Shown: in pieces, positions 35,390-47,198 of the stretch | How positions within the stretch are numbered: position 1 is the stretch's first letter | Layout of the letters: every line of letters starts with the position of its first letter | NCBI RefSeq assembly: GCF_024166365.1 | Contig: NC_064822.1 | Location: forward strand, 143,846,823 to 143,910,822 | Direction of reading: 5' to 3' | Length of the DNA: 64,000 nucleotides | Source of the DNA: Elephas maximus indicus | Taxonomy: Eukaryota > Chordata > Mammalia > Proboscidea > Elephantidae | Program-made: the position numbers and the translations under genes | The notes under the pieces: model-generated | What the model was told of the DNA's origin: nothing | What the model saw: the letters and a program-made list of their open reading frames with translations, nothing else | The model's database searches: none

Positions 35390-35565
35390 ATATAAATACA
35401 ACTGAGCAAAAAGTTTTGGAAGGAATTGTGAAACACGTCAGAGACAGCATTGGCCCTGTGGCTGCTTTTCGAAATGCAGTGTTTGTCAAACAATTACCCA
35501 AAACTCGATCTGGCAAAATTCCTCGGTCAGCTCTATCTGCCCTTGTCAATGGAAAGCCGTATGAG
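35390..35565 (+). CDS. ACSS3: ACSS3 coding exon (penultimate): catalytic lysine
   Basis: This 176-bp exon lies between TCTCCTTAG and GTAACT. It reads (D)INTTEQKVLEGIVKHVRDSI, then GPVAAFRNAVFVKQLPKTRS and GKIPRSALSALVNGKPYE. It carries the A10 motif P-K-T-R-S-G-K-I-P-R. The lysine in S-G-K is the one that orients the carboxylate and ATP during adenylation, and in related enzymes it is regulated by reversible acetylation. The motif is complete, so nothing here suggests a broken gene. Confidence 0.95.
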
Positions 35566-35925
35566 GTAACTTATCAAGGATGTTTTTAACGCTGAGTTTT
35601 GAAATGTTTTTCATTTCATTGGCATTAGCCCGAATTTAGAGCAAAACTCTTAATAGTGGCTCTCAAACATGAATTGTATCCCTAAAATCATATAGTATTA
35701 CTTTTTTCTTATTGTTAAGAGGAGGGGGGAATGCATAGCTATTTTCTCTGAAGTGGATGAGCAACACAGGAAGGAAGGAGAGATTTGGTAAGAAAATCAG
35801 ATTAATAAAGATCATCTACTTTGACTACAGGAACCAGTATGTGAAAATATTTCTATTATTGGTAACGAAGTCAATATCACTTAAATTCAAGCATACTTGT
35901 GGAAACTCAATCTTATTGAATTAAA

Positions 35926-36097
35926 GGTACCCTGATGACGTAGTGGTTAAGTGCTATGGCTGCTAACCAAAGGGTCGGCAGTTCGAATCTGCCAGGTGCT
36001 GTTTGGAAACTCTGTGGGGCATTTCTACTCTGTCCTATAGGGTCACTATGAGTCGGAATCAACTCGATGGCACTGGGTTTGGTTTTTTGGTTTTTCC
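35926..36097 (+). mobile_element. AfroSINE, first of an adjacent pair in the last ACSS3 intron
   Basis: It runs from GGTACCCTGATGACGTAGTG to ACTCGATGGCACTGGGTTTG. It is only a few bases from the next copy, in the same orientation. Confidence 0.9.
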
Positions 36098-36101
36098 TTC
36101 C

Positions 36102-36275
36102 TTGGAAACCCTGGTAGCACAGTGGTTAAGAGCTACGGCTGCTAATCAAAAAGCCAGCAGCTCGAATCCACCAAGCACTCCTTAGAAACCATATAGGGCA
36201 GTTCTACTCTGTCCTATAGGGTCGCTATGAGTCAGAATCGACTCACGGCAGGGGGTTTGGTTTGGTCTGTTTTTT
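36102..36275 (+). mobile_element. AfroSINE, second of an adjacent pair
   Basis: It runs from GGAAACCCTGGTAGCACAGT to GACTCACGGCAGGGGGTTTG. The two copies differ at many sites, so this is independent insertion near the T-rich tail of the first, not duplication. Confidence 0.9.
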
Positions 36276-36825
36276 TCCCTTCTTAATAGGCATTAATGAC
36301 TATTAGTGATTTGCAAAGCAAAACAACTGAGGGTGGCAATAGATGTATTAACAGTCTTAATTGACATAGATGCTAATTGGTTTTCCCCTTTGGAGTGAAA
36401 ATTATTTTAGGAAACTTAGTTTGGTTCTTGCATATGTATACTTTTAATTTGTGTGCTCATTATGCATGCATAGATATGCATATTTTACCATCAAGAGCTA
36501 ATGAAAGACAATGCAACAGGAAAGAGTAATTGTAGAAGAAAATGTCAAAGAAATATTCTCTCTATAGAGCTACACAGAAATGGCTTAAAAGGAACTCTAG
36601 AGAAAGCACCATCTAGGACCAATAGTTTTGCTAATTGGACAGTTAATTTTATAACTCTGGAAGATTATAAAGTTATTTTAAAACGTTCATTCCAAATCTC
36701 TTATTTTTGGACATTTATATTTGACTGTTAGAAGATAATGGGAATACAACATTGCACCTAATTGTTGAATAACAGTAGAGGAGATTGAGGGAAGTGCATT
36801 CATCTGACTCGAATTTTCTTTCCAG

Positions 36826-36894
36826 GTAACTCCTATGATTGAGGACCCCAGCATTTTCAGTCACATAGAAGATGTGCTGAAGCAGGCATCCTGA
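36826..36894 (+). CDS. ACSS3: ACSS3 last coding exon and stop
   Basis: The exon follows TTTCCAG and encodes VTPMIEDPSIFSHIEDVL, then KQAS and TGA at 36892-36894. The -IEDPSIF-H-E--LKQA ending is the expected ACSS3 C-terminus, so this is the natural end of the protein. The 3' UTR follows directly. The intron before it is 1,260 nt and contains two adjacent AfroSINEs. Confidence 0.93.
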   Translation, partial: VTPMIEDPSIFSHIEDVLKQAS

Positions 36895-36930
36895 CTTTTT
36901 TTTTCCTGATTTGGGTAAATGTTTATTAGA

Positions 36931-36936
36931 AATAAA
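36931..36936 (+). terminator. ACSS3: Candidate ACSS3 polyadenylation signal AATAAA
   Basis: A canonical AATAAA lies 37 nt after the ACSS3 stop codon, within AGAAATAAATTG. It would give a very short 3' UTR. Further A-rich hexamer-like sites follow near 37000 (for example AATTAAAAAA), so a longer transcript end is possible. Only the motif is seen; usage is inferred. Confidence 0.45.
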
Positions 36937-38119
36937 TTGTTAAATAGAAACTACTTGCAAACTGAAATGTTAACTGTAAAGCCTGCTGTAAAAAATTAAA
37001 AAATGAACTTGAAGACTAGCAAAAAACCTGTGCCTTCTGTTTAATTAGACCCAATTAGCATTGTTATCAGTTACCTGTAACAAGGCTCATTATTATATTA
37101 ACTGTTTCCCAGGGCTTTAATTTAAGAGAAAATACATCTAGTGTATGATTTTAAAAACTGTACCCCCCACACAAAAAAATCTTAATTGAAAGTGACATTA
37201 ATATAGAGCTACTTTCAGAAATTGGTGAACAGCCTCTTTGACTCAAAACCTAAAACCCAACTCTAACATTCTTGAGGTGCCCACATGCATGGATTATTAA
37301 GAACCATGGATTATATAAGCAACTTTAAATCAGCATATAGGCAGATGAAGTTATTTTGTAGTTGGGAAGACCTGTCTAGCTATTCATTTCCTGGTAGAAG
37401 GCTAACAGTGGAGTTGTAGCTCTGCCTTCAAATCATTTGTTACTTAGTCAAGGGAAACCACATGCCTGGCAGAGAGCTTAGATTCATTTTAATCCAATGC
37501 CTTTTATTAAGGAGACAGGAGACAGAGGCCCCTGGGAGCCCCTTATCATGTCTCATGCTCTAAGATGACTGTATACTTCTTAAGGATTCCAACTTCTACA
37601 GAAGAAGAGGAAAGGTATAGGAATGGGTGTAGAGTGGAAGGAAAGTTCTTAAGAGAAAGATGTAAAGATTTTTACATTATGCTAAAGACCAGGCAGTCTT
37701 CAGTGACCAGGCAGATAATATAATGCCAGTGAGCCAATGATCTTTTGAAGTGAGCTTGAACCTCCTGGCCTCAGCGCTAGAAGAACAACAATGAGGAGTG
37801 GTGAGAACTGGAGGGCACAGGCTCCGTATAAGGGAGTGGCCCCTTCCCAGTCCCGGCAGAATATGGCTGGAGGAGGCAGAGGAAGGACAGATCCCTTATG
37901 GCAAGAAACTGATTTTTCAGAGAAGCCAAAAAAATCAAGATTTTTATGTGAAATTTCTCATTTTTAAATAATAATTTATGAAAAAACATGTGCTATCCAA
38001 ACTCATCTTTTCATTTCCAATTTTTATAAACTGTTAAGCATTTTTTTAATAATTGAAAATGAGTCTTTGTTAATAAACTGTGTAAAAATTGCTTAAAAAA
38101 AACAACCAACCAACCAAAA

Positions 38120-38322
38120 AAAGAAACTCACTGCCATTGAGTCGATTCTGATTCATGGCAACCATATAGGATACAGTAGAACTGTCCTATAGAGTTTCCA
38201 AGGCTATAATCTTTATGGAAGCAGACTGCCACATCTCTCTCCCACAGAGCAGCTGTTGTGTTTGAACTGCTGACCTTTTGGTTAGCAGCCAAGCACTTAA
38301 CCACTGTACCGCTCGGGCTCCT
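38120..38322 (-). mobile_element. AfroSINE, long variant
   Basis: The reverse-complement tail is CTCACTGCCATTGAGTCGAT, with the long-variant middle GGCTATAATCTTTATGGAAG and the head GTACCGCTCGGGCTCCTT. It lies 1.2 kb past the ACSS3 stop. Confidence 0.87.
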
Positions 38323-39249
38323 TAAAGATAGTTTACAACCTGTGTAAAAACATTCTGAAAACATAAGCATTTTTTGGACTTTTTAAGCTACAAAATAAAT
38401 GGCTTCTCAGAGTAAATCCCTATTTGTTTAAACTGGCTTCTTAATTTTTATACCTGAGAAATATATATATTCATATAGGTGTTCCCCTTAATTATTTTAG
38501 TATCTTGAATTAAACCAACTAGATAGAGGTTCGGCTTATAATTGGAATCTTTTGGGTTCCTTGAATTGTCTCTTATATTGAACACATTTTATCCATCATC
38601 ACAACTAAAGTCTTACCAAATTATCCATCTTTAATGTCTAGCATTGAGAATGTATTACTTTTTTTTTTTTTTCACATAAGATTCAGTTAATTTGAAATGA
38701 CAAATTCTTTTGCTGAATGTATCTTATTGTTCACCTGCAGGGTATAAACTCAGGCAGAACCAAGCATTGTGTAATGGTTACATCTTTAATCGTCTTGCAC
38801 ATTTTCCTGGTAATCATATCTGAAGGGACACGTCAACAAGCAGGCTTGGGTTATTTTCCAGTAGGGTGGGATTGGAAAACAGTGCCTGAGATTGGAGAAG
38901 TGACTATTTCTGTGTCTGGTTGAGGAAACTGTCTCTTTTGCAGGGTCAGAGAAAGTATTCTTACTTTCATGTGAGCAAAAATGGAGTAAGAAAGTTGTAC
39001 TCAAGTCATTGGATTGCTTAAAAACTGGAAGGAAAAATAGACAATTCTATTTTAGTAGTTATGGTAAAGATAATTAAAATATTTCTTTTCAAAGTATAAT
39101 CTTATTTAGTTTGCGAAAATAATTCTGTATGATATCCTTTTTGTATTTTCATAGAAGTTTTGACTAGAAAACAATGAAAAACTGAAAATATAAAGTAGTT
39201 TTAAGCACAACTGGACTAAACCAAAAGCAAAGCAATTTCCTGAATAAAC

Positions 39250-40057
39250 TGAATGCTTCGAAGGCCAGCGTAGCAGGGGCAGGGGTCTGGGGACCATGGT
39301 TTCAGGGGACATCTAAGTCAATTGGCATAATAAAATCTATTAAGAAAACATTCTGCATCTCACTTTGAAGAGTGGTGTCTGGGGTCTTAAACACCAGCAA
39401 GTGGCCATCTAAGATGCATCAATGAGTCTCAACCCACCTGGATCAAAGGAGAACGAAGAACACCAAGGACACAAGGTAATTACAAGCCCAAGAGACAGAA
39501 AAGGCCACATGAATCAGAGACTACATCATCCTGAGACCAGAAGAACTAGATGGTGCCTGGCTACAACCGATGACTGCCCTGACAGGGAACATAACAGAGT
39601 ACCCCTGAGGGAGCAGGAGAGCAGTGGGATGCAGTCCCCAAATTCTTATAAAAAGACCAGACTTAATGGTCTGACTGAGACTAGAAGGACCCCAGTGGTC
39701 ATGGCCCCCAGACCTTCTGTTGGCCCAGGAGAGGAACCATTCCCAAAGCCAACTCTTCAGACAGGGATTGGACTGGACAATGGGTTGGAAAGGGATGCTG
39801 GTGAGGAGTGAGCTTCTTGGATCAGGTGGACAATTGAGACTATGTTGGCATCTCCTCCCTGGAGGGGAGATGAGAGGGTAGAGGGGGTTAGAATCTGGTG
39901 AAATGGACACGAAAGAGCGGAGGGAGGGAGTGGGCTGTCTCATTGAAATGAAAGAAAAAAAGGGAGTATGTAGCAAGGTGTATATAAGTTTTTGTGTGAG
40001 AGACTGACTTGATTTGTAAACTTTTACTTAAAGCACAATAAAAATTATTTTTAAAAA
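39250..40057 (+). mobile_element. L1 3' UTR (afrotherian-type), 5'-truncated
   Basis: About 0.8 kb, recognised as an elephant-type L1 3' end: GACATCTAAGTCAATTGGC, TAAGATGCATCAATGAGTC, GACTGACTTGATTTGTAAAC, then CACAATAAAAATTATTTTT. The open frames of 129 and 151 residues here lie inside this non-coding UTR and are not genes. It sits between the two convergent genes and brings its own AATAAA (near 40038). Confidence 0.75.
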
Positions 40058-40386
40058 AGTATTTTTCAATTCTATTGAAAAGCATTTCCTGATCTGAGTT
40101 ATTTTGCTTATGAAAAAAAATACAAATGCAATCTGCATTACAGAATAAAAAGCAGCTTTGTTTATATAAATTGTATTTGAAGTGTACTTGATCATTAAAA
40201 ATGTTAAGAAATCGTAATGTTGATAGATGGTTGAAAGGAAGAATGCTGAGACTCTGATGTTAATCCATTAAACAGATTTTATGATCTAGCAGAAATTTTA
40301 AATTAAAGGCTATTTAATTTTTTTCAAAAGAAGTAACTCTGTCTTTTCTATGCTGTATATGTTAGAAGTCAATTATAGATAATTAA

Positions 40387-40563
40387 GGAGCCCTGGTGGC
40401 ACAATGGTTAAAGCGATTGACTGTTAAAGGTAGGCGGTTCGAAAGAGCCAGCGGCTCCATGGGAGAAAGACGTGGCAGTCTGCTTCCATAGAAAATTACA
40501 GCCTTAGAAACCCTGTGGGGTCCCTATGAGTTGGAATCAACTCAATGGTAGTGAGTTTGGTAT
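40387..40563 (+). mobile_element. AfroSINE, long variant with internal deletion
   Basis: The head AGGAGCCCTGGTGGCACAAT and the middle ATGGGAGAAAGACGTGGCAG are clear. The usual GGCAGTTCTACTCTGTCCTA block is missing between CCCTGTGGGG and TCCCTATGAG. It lies in the intergenic gap. Confidence 0.85.
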
Positions 40564-40952
40564 TACAGAGGATTAATGTCCCTTATTTGATTATCTCCTA
40601 GGGGGGAGAAACTAACTTTAGTGATTGAGTCCATGTATAAGAGTAGATACAAATCTAGTTTATATTACCATAATGTAATAGTTTCTATATTATATTCCAT
40701 TTCTATAAATTAAGGTCCTCATATTCAATGAGCTTAAAAAGCTTTTTTCCCATTGTTTCTGCTCAGTCTACTTTAGCTTTAAAATCACTTCCAAAAACAA
40801 GTTTAATACTCCCTCTTGTGGTAGACTCAATTCAGAAGCTAAATATTACATTGAGACTCACTAAAAGAACAGTTTTTGTGACAGTTTAAGCAAGTTATTA
40901 AACATCAGGTGACTACAAAACAAAGCTTAAAACAGAGAATTGCAGGTATTTT

Positions 40953-43900
40953 TTTATTGACAATGGAGAGGGTTTCTGTTACCATTAACTTTTGACTGAA
41001 TCTGTCAAACAAAAATAGACATAAAAACAAATGTAAGGTACGTGCAAACATAGCAAAATAAAATACAAAAAAAAATAACTAATGACAGGTTTTGCGCTTA
41101 ATAAGATCAAGCAGCAGAAAATCAGCAGTTAGATAAATGGTCTTATTCAATAGGTTTTACTTTGAAATTCCCCATTATAAACAAAGAATAAACAACAGTA
41201 ACACCACCAAATAAAACGACTGGGAAGAGATCACTCTTCTACACTTTTATACAGTATATATATTAATCATTCTGTCTTTCATTTAGTTCCTCTGATAAAA
41301 CTGACTGCAGCAAAGTCGCAACAAGGCCATCTTGGCTAAAAGCTTATAACATTAGACATGAGTCTGGCTAATGCCCTGTGTCTGTTATAAAAGGGGAAGG
41401 TTTCGGAGGTTGTTTTTCCAGTAGGAAATGAGCCTCAGATTCTACAGTGGTTGACATTCACTGCTCAGTGCTGGCTGGCAGGTCAAGGTATGAGATATTG
41501 GGAGGAACATGTGGTTCTTAGGTAAAGTTTTTTTTTTTTTTTTCTTGGTCCACAGTTGATAATAGAAGGTAATGTTTTCTTTATAAACTTTTTTTCCTTT
41601 TTTTAAACAATTGCTTTTGACTCTTGTAAACAGTTTGGCTTTGTTATGTATTGAAAAGGAGATCGAGCCATCACAGTGCTTTTCTAAAGATAAAGGACAT
41701 CCCTGATTGCCTTTAAAGGTCCGTGTTTTGGCTCCAGTTCCAGGTTAAATCATTCTTCTATACATGATCAGAGGCAGGTGTTCAGCTTTAAGGATTGACA
41801 GACTTGAAGGAGAAACATGGGGAAGCATGTTTTCTGCTTCAAGGAAACATATTGATTTCTGTTAACAATTCAAAAACTGTAAAAATGGTGGCATGGTAAA
41901 ATACCAACAGTACTTGGAATTGTCAAATGTTTGCACTCAAGACTCCATGAACCATATATTTTATTTTTTTAAAAATCATATTTATATCCATTTACATAAG
42001 ACTTACACATTTAAAAAGAAATACATACACAGTAATACATAAATGCCTAGTATATTACAGTAAATCATGGGAAAAAAGTGGCTTCATTTCATAAAAGCAT
42101 CTGTTGTACAGAATTTATGATGTGGATGATGGTTATTTTTTAAATGACTTAAGTATTTTATTACAATTATAGTAAACTAATCAAACTTAATATCTGACTC
42201 TTTGCAAAAGTACATTTTCAGCAAAATGAACCATTACTTTTCATTATTTCCATAGAATTCAGTCTTCACAAAGGTTTCAGTGTTCGTGTTCTTTGATGGT
42301 AGTGCAGTTTAGGTAGAGTAGACTGAAAAGACGACATCTAAAATATTTAATGGACACTGTTAGTTCACTGAAAAGTCCCAGACTAGAAAACCCCTTTTCT
42401 CCTTCATGCAGCCTGTCTATTCTTGTTCTAACACCAAAAAAATAATGAAAAGGAAATAGCCTAAGGTCTAGCCAATAATTAACATTTGTTCTTCTCCAGT
42501 TTTGTGCAGAAGAGCTTAATAAATGAAAAGAATTCTTCAACTTTGTGGAAAACATGGCATATGTATAAACAAAGGTACTCACAAAATGTCAGCATGCCTT
42601 CTGAAAATTTTAAAACGTGCTAATTAATATATTGGGTTGAGGGGACTTATTCCATGGAATAGATTTATATTCTAGTTCATATACTTCACAAGTTCTTTAA
42701 AAGATAGTTTTGTTCAATTGTGATAAACTAAAAAAAAAAAAAAAAACAAACTACTAAATAACACATTTTAAAGGATCTGCATCTGAGATATGGCATCTTT
42801 GATCCTTTCCAGTCATAATATTAATAAGAAAAGCTGGCAATTACCATTGCTATACAAATAAAAATGAGTAAATAATATGCCCTGAATTACTTTCATAACA
42901 AAAATACTATTTTTGAATCGAAAGCAAAATTGGTTGTCTTAAGTTTACTTGATTATAAATAAATACTTTTATCCATTCTAAGGGTAAAAACTAAGAAATA
43001 TGAACTAGAATGCCATGCAGAAAATACAGATTGCAAATAGAGTAATTCTACTCATCAGTCAAGAGCTAAAAGCAAGCGCTGCTGAGCACATTAACTAGTC
43101 ATTTGTAAATTAGCGAAGTACATAGTTACCAGGGAAATTATCATATTATGTGTAGAAGCTACTATTTTTTGGAAAGCCTCTTATTCAGCCAACCTATTGC
43201 ATACTTTAGATAATGCCTAATTAGATGCCAAATTTATACTATAATTAAAATTTTTAATTTTAGGCTTGTGCATTCTGAAATGAAATCTCTTATCTAAATG
43301 ATTTTTTTTTTTTTTTAATCACCATACGCTTCGAATAGTGACCCAAATAAGACAACATAACCAGCACCCATATTAGGCCTACAAGACCAATACTAAATTG
43401 TGTGGAGTTTTTAGTTTAAGGCAATGAATAAACAGCGCAAGGTGAGCTGTTCTCTGCCCACAGCTGCTTTCTCTCCCTAGCCCCCTGCACACATTTGGTT
43501 CTAAATATTGTTCTAAAAAGTATTTGTCAAAAATGTTGATTCATTGAAAATGGTAGAATATTTTGGCGAAACACAGTTTTGTTTTATTTTTGTTAAAAAA
43601 AAATGAGTTTTGTGAGCATTTGCACATGTGTAAATCTAGGGTCGCTATGAGTCGGAATCGACTCCACGGCACTGGGTTTTTTTTAAATCTAGGGCACCAT
43701 GGTTTTACTGACTGCTTTATATGAATTTGAAAGTAACTTCTGTCAAATAACATTTCTCTAAACACAAATGCCTTGGATCATAGGGTAATACTGATAAGTT
43801 TTGTGCTAGTCCTTTGTCTCCGTATCATAAAATGTTATTTTGTTTCTCTATTGAGAGTCACAGATACTTAAAATTCATGTTTGTTTTCAACAAATGCAAG

Positions 43901-44456
43901 TTGCATTGATGAAAATCAACATATTAAACGTTCAAAATTTTGATGGTTACTACTTTGGTTTCTTAGTATGAAATTATATCCAAATTACTGTCTTGTCTCT
44001 GACACTATTTACTTTGTGAACCTGCTTAAATCACTATCTGCTTTCTTCAGCCCCCCCTTATAAAAAATACTCACAGAAAATATATATTATTGGGTGTCAA
44101 ACTCACCAATAAAATGCTAGGTGAATCCATATAAAATACTACCAAATAGTAGATGACAGTGTACAAGCAACCCACTGATGAGGAATAAGAGTGTGACAGG
44201 CCTTCAACCAGAGATTTAAACCACAGCAGACAGAAGGTGATACGAAATACTAGATCAAGTTTCAGTACAATGATTCCTTTCCCCACCTAGCAATCCAAAG
44301 GGGTTAGTTATCTCACTTCTGTGCTGCCAGGCCATAGCAAAGACTACGGTGTTTATTTACTAGGCTATGTAGGTTCCAGTTTTCTGTTGGTTTGCTTTTT
44401 GGCAGTCAAGGGAAACTACTCACAGAAGGTCAGTGCTGCCTCCTTTGAGTGGCTTG
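40953..44456 (-). other. PPFIA2: Probable PPFIA2 3' UTR / flank, unusually free of repeats
   Basis: About 3.5 kb downstream of the PPFIA2 stop contains no full AfroSINE, RTE, L1 or LTR; only a 42-bp SINE-tail micro-insertion is seen. Elsewhere in the window SINEs occur about every 2 kb, so this suggests selection, as in a long neuronal 3' UTR. On the minus strand AATAAA occurs at 41965-41960 and 40958-40953, the latter a candidate distal poly(A) signal. The real 3' end cannot be set from sequence alone. Confidence 0.4.
43642..43683 (+). mobile_element. AfroSINE tail micro-insertion (about 42 bp) with 11-bp TSD
   Basis: Only TCGCTATGAGTCGGAATCGA, CTCCACGGCACTGGG and T residues are present, flanked by perfect TAAATCTAGGG at 43631-43641 and 43684-43694. 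The CpGs are intact. It lies in the probable PPFIA2 3' UTR. Confidence 0.88.
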
Positions 44457-44515
44457 TCAACATGAGTATGTGCGAACAGTGGAGTTGTCTAACCTCTGCA
44501 GTCTTGATGAAGCAA
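44457..44515 (-). CDS. PPFIA2: PPFIA2 last coding segment, PDZ-ligand C-terminus and stop
   Basis: On the minus strand TTTGCAG precedes TTGCTTCATC. With the base carried over, it reads VASSRLQRLDNSTVRTYSC and then TGA at 44459-44457. The VRTYSC ending is the liprin-alpha PDZ ligand that binds GRIP-family proteins. Only 59 bp code; the rest of this terminal exon is 3' UTR running toward lower coordinates. Confidence 0.94.
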
Positions 44516-45211
44516 CTGCAAATGGAGAAAAGGGCTTTAGCGGGACTTAAATGATTGAGTACAAAGTTTCAGATGAGAAAGATTTCTTTTCCCTGTATAT
44601 GGGGTCCTGAATATACTAATAGGCTTTCTTTCTCTCAGATATAAGCCACTCACATTCCTCTAGACCAAACTACTAATGAAGAATTATTCCAATGCAATTC
44701 AACTGCGCTTTTAAATTGATGTATATTCCTACCTAGATGAACTGTATAAGAGCAGCTTCCCAGGGTGCTTCTGTTTTTGAAGCAAAGATTTTACTTAGGG
44801 TATTCACTATGGTAAGTATCTTTTATCCTCTAAGTAGTGAAGAGTTTCTATACTATTTTCAATCATGTTACATTCCTTATGAATTTTGCTAACATGTTTC
44901 ACAATATGTAACGGGTTATAAGAAATGCAGATTGAAGATCGAGTTTTATGTTGGAACTAATTTTAAGGGCCGTGTGGCTATGGCCTTAAAAAGAAATAAT
45001 GATTCTATGTGATTATTTTAATAAAGAGAATGTGTGCTTTTTTTTTTTTTTTTTATTTAATGCCTATCAAGCAGAAATAACTTTGTGACTCCCATTTCAA
45101 AGTTTTCTCTCCTCCCAATGGCTGTTTTTCCTTTGAGAAATATATAACACAAGTCTAATGTCCACAGAAGGAAATATTAATTGGGAAATAACTGATGGTT
45201 TTGTGTTTCTT

Positions 45212-45410
45212 GGTTGTGCAGTGGTTAGGTCCTCAGCTGCTAACCAAAAGGTCTTCAGTTTGGAACCACTAGCTGTGCTTCAGGAGAAAGATGGGGGCAG
45301 GCTGCTTCTGTAAAGATTTACAGCCTTGGAAACCCTATGGGGCAGTTTTACCCTGTCCTGCAGGGTTGCAATGAGTCAGAATTGACTCAATGGCAATGGG
45401 TTTGGTTTTA
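45212..45410 (+). mobile_element. AfroSINE, long variant, slightly 5'-truncated, with TSD
   Basis: It starts GGTTGTGCAGTGGTTAGG and ends TCAATGGCAATGGGTTTGG. TTGTGTTTCTT at 45201-45211 and 45411-45421 is a perfect TSD. It lies in the last PPFIA2 intron. Confidence 0.9.
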
Positions 45411-45901
45411 TTGTGTTTCTTTAACTCTCTTCTCATGGTTGTGCTTGTTTATTTAAGGCCTTCTGCCTTGGTCAGAGGTGAAAATATCTGATGAGTCTGA
45501 GTTTCTAAGATGAATATAAAACTTGCAATATTCAAGCATGTAGGATGACAGTGGAGTTGATCTCCACTTAGAGCCAACAGTCCATATCCAACCTTGACCT
45601 TAACAATCCATTTACTTAGGGAATAGAAGAGCAAAGAAACACAAGTCATATGAATGTTTATTGTTTTTCCTAAATGTGGACATTACCCAAAAATGTTTTT
45701 TCAAATGTGAATAAAGTGCCATGAATTCATGCATTAGCACTTTACAAAGGAGTCTGGGTTTTGATAAAAGCAAAGCAAATTTCAAGCACAGCAAACCAAC
45801 TCAAGAAAAAATGCCAGAAAGCTATGCAAGGTCAGAGAATGACACTAGCTTTTGCTAAACAAGCTTTTTATGTTATAAGCAGAAGAGCAAAACTACTGTA
45901 C

Positions 45902-46061
45902 CATCTGTTGCCATCTTCCTTGACTGTCCAGAGGTTGTAGTTAACCTAAATCCAGCTGGTAATGTTTCTGAGGAGCCAGGCATCATACTGATTCCATGTA
46001 CTTCACGAGGAGGAAACTGCCTTCTCCAGGTCGACCCACGTCTGAAATTCTTGTCATCACT
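45902..46061 (-). CDS. PPFIA2: PPFIA2 coding exon (penultimate): C-terminal tail
   Basis: This 160-bp exon, after TACTGGCAG and before GTACAG, reads SDDKNFRRGSTWRRQFPPRE, VHGISMMPGSSETLPAGFRL, then TTTSGQSRKMATD plus one base. The basic tail with S-T-W-R-R-Q-F-P-P-R-E-V is typical of liprin-alpha. If the intron were retained, the frame would run only eight more residues (GTVVLLFCL) to a stop. Confidence 0.94.
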
Positions 46062-46859
46062 CTGCCAGTACGGAGTCATAATTTGATGAAATAAAAACAA
46101 GTAAACTAGGCCAGGTGTGTAAAACTATGTGCTTAGAAACAAGTAATACTGATAATTTCTATTCAGGCTGTGAAATATACACATACAGACACATATATAT
46201 ATATAATATTTTACTTTATTCAGAAAGGTCTATGACGCCAAAATGAGAACTTAGAAGACATTAAAACAGAAATGTATTTTTTATAAAGCTTCTGCAATTA
46301 TTCAAATCAAATATCTGCCATCTATAAAGAAAACATCTTTGAAAACCTGAAACAAAACCTCAACATTTTTCCAAAGCATATTGAATATACTTTGTGACAC
46401 TTTATTCTAACTGATTTTAAAATGAAATGATTTATCTAATTGAATATGTTGTGCAGTAAACTCTATTTGACTTACACACTTGAATAACTATGTTTCATGA
46501 AGTTTGCTTTTGGGGACCCAAAAAATATATGTGCAAAATCTATATATGAAGCAGCCTGGCTGATTTGGGATACTGTAAAACCTATAATCTGTGGAAAAAA
46601 CTCTGCATTTGTCATTTGCTAGGTTTCAGCTGATAATTGTAATTTGTTGAGAAGCCTGTGCAACCTGAACGTCATCCTTTCAATAAATACACACGCCCTT
46701 TAGATGCCCCTGAAAGCATAATGTAACTTTGGTTGCTTTCTTCTTATTACCACATAGTGTCTTCTTGCTCTGTATGTGCACAAAAAGCACAAAGTACATA
46801 ACTATTTTCTCTAAATTGGAAAACAGCAACATGTCATTTAGTGAATGCTATTTGCTATT

Positions 46860-47025
46860 TGGAAACCCTGGTGGCATAGTAGTTAAGTGCTATGGCTGCT
46901 AACCAAGAGATTGGCAGTTCAAATCCGCCAGGCGCTCCTTGGAAACTCTGGGGCAGTTCTACTCTGTCCTATAGGGTCTCTATGAGTCAGAATCGACTCG
47001 ACGGCACTGGGTTTTTGGTTTGGTA
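46860..47025 (+). mobile_element. AfroSINE, full length
   Basis: It runs from GGAAACCCTGGTGGCATAGT to CGACTCGACGGCACTGGG and a GGTTTGGTATTTGG end. TATTTGG recurs at both borders as a short TSD. Confidence 0.9.
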
Positions 47026-47198
47026 TTTGGTATTCTTTAATCTTCTATTTCCAAGGTAATAAATAATAACAAATTATTTGTGCCTAATTCTAAAGAAAAT
47101 ATGAATCATACTAAACATATCTTGTCCTTTTATACTGAAGTTTCTTGCTTATGGAAAGTCTGTCTGTTCGCTGAAGTAATAGTCAAGTATGGTCTGTT

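Larger units (their letters stand above)
1..36936 (+). other. ACSS3: ACSS3 gene, 3' third (gene-level span, 5' end outside window)
   Basis: ACSS3 is a mitochondrial-matrix acyl-CoA synthetase that activates short-chain acids, with propionate preferred, to acyl-CoA using ATP and CoA. Seven exons with AG/GT borders join in one frame to give about 236 residues, against roughly 690 for the whole family protein. They start in the core AMP-binding domain and run to the stop. Introns here are 3.7, 15.2, 2.3, 12.1, 0.08 and 1.3 kb. Repeats fill the two largest introns. The identity rests on recognising a nearly unbroken match to mammalian ACSS3, not on a database search. The gene faces PPFIA2 tail to tail, as in human. 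Confidence 0.95.
36937..40952. other. Intergenic gap between ACSS3 and PPFIA2
   Basis: It contains a long-variant SINE (38.1 kb), the L1 3' UTR (39.25-40.06 kb) and another SINE (40.4 kb). The unique parts (36940-38100 and 38330-39240) show no coding sequence I can support. Confidence 0.7.

Noticed and set aside
39422-39976. 129- and 151-residue frames on opposite strands
   Set aside because: Both lie inside a non-coding L1 3' UTR; low-complexity composition and no domain.
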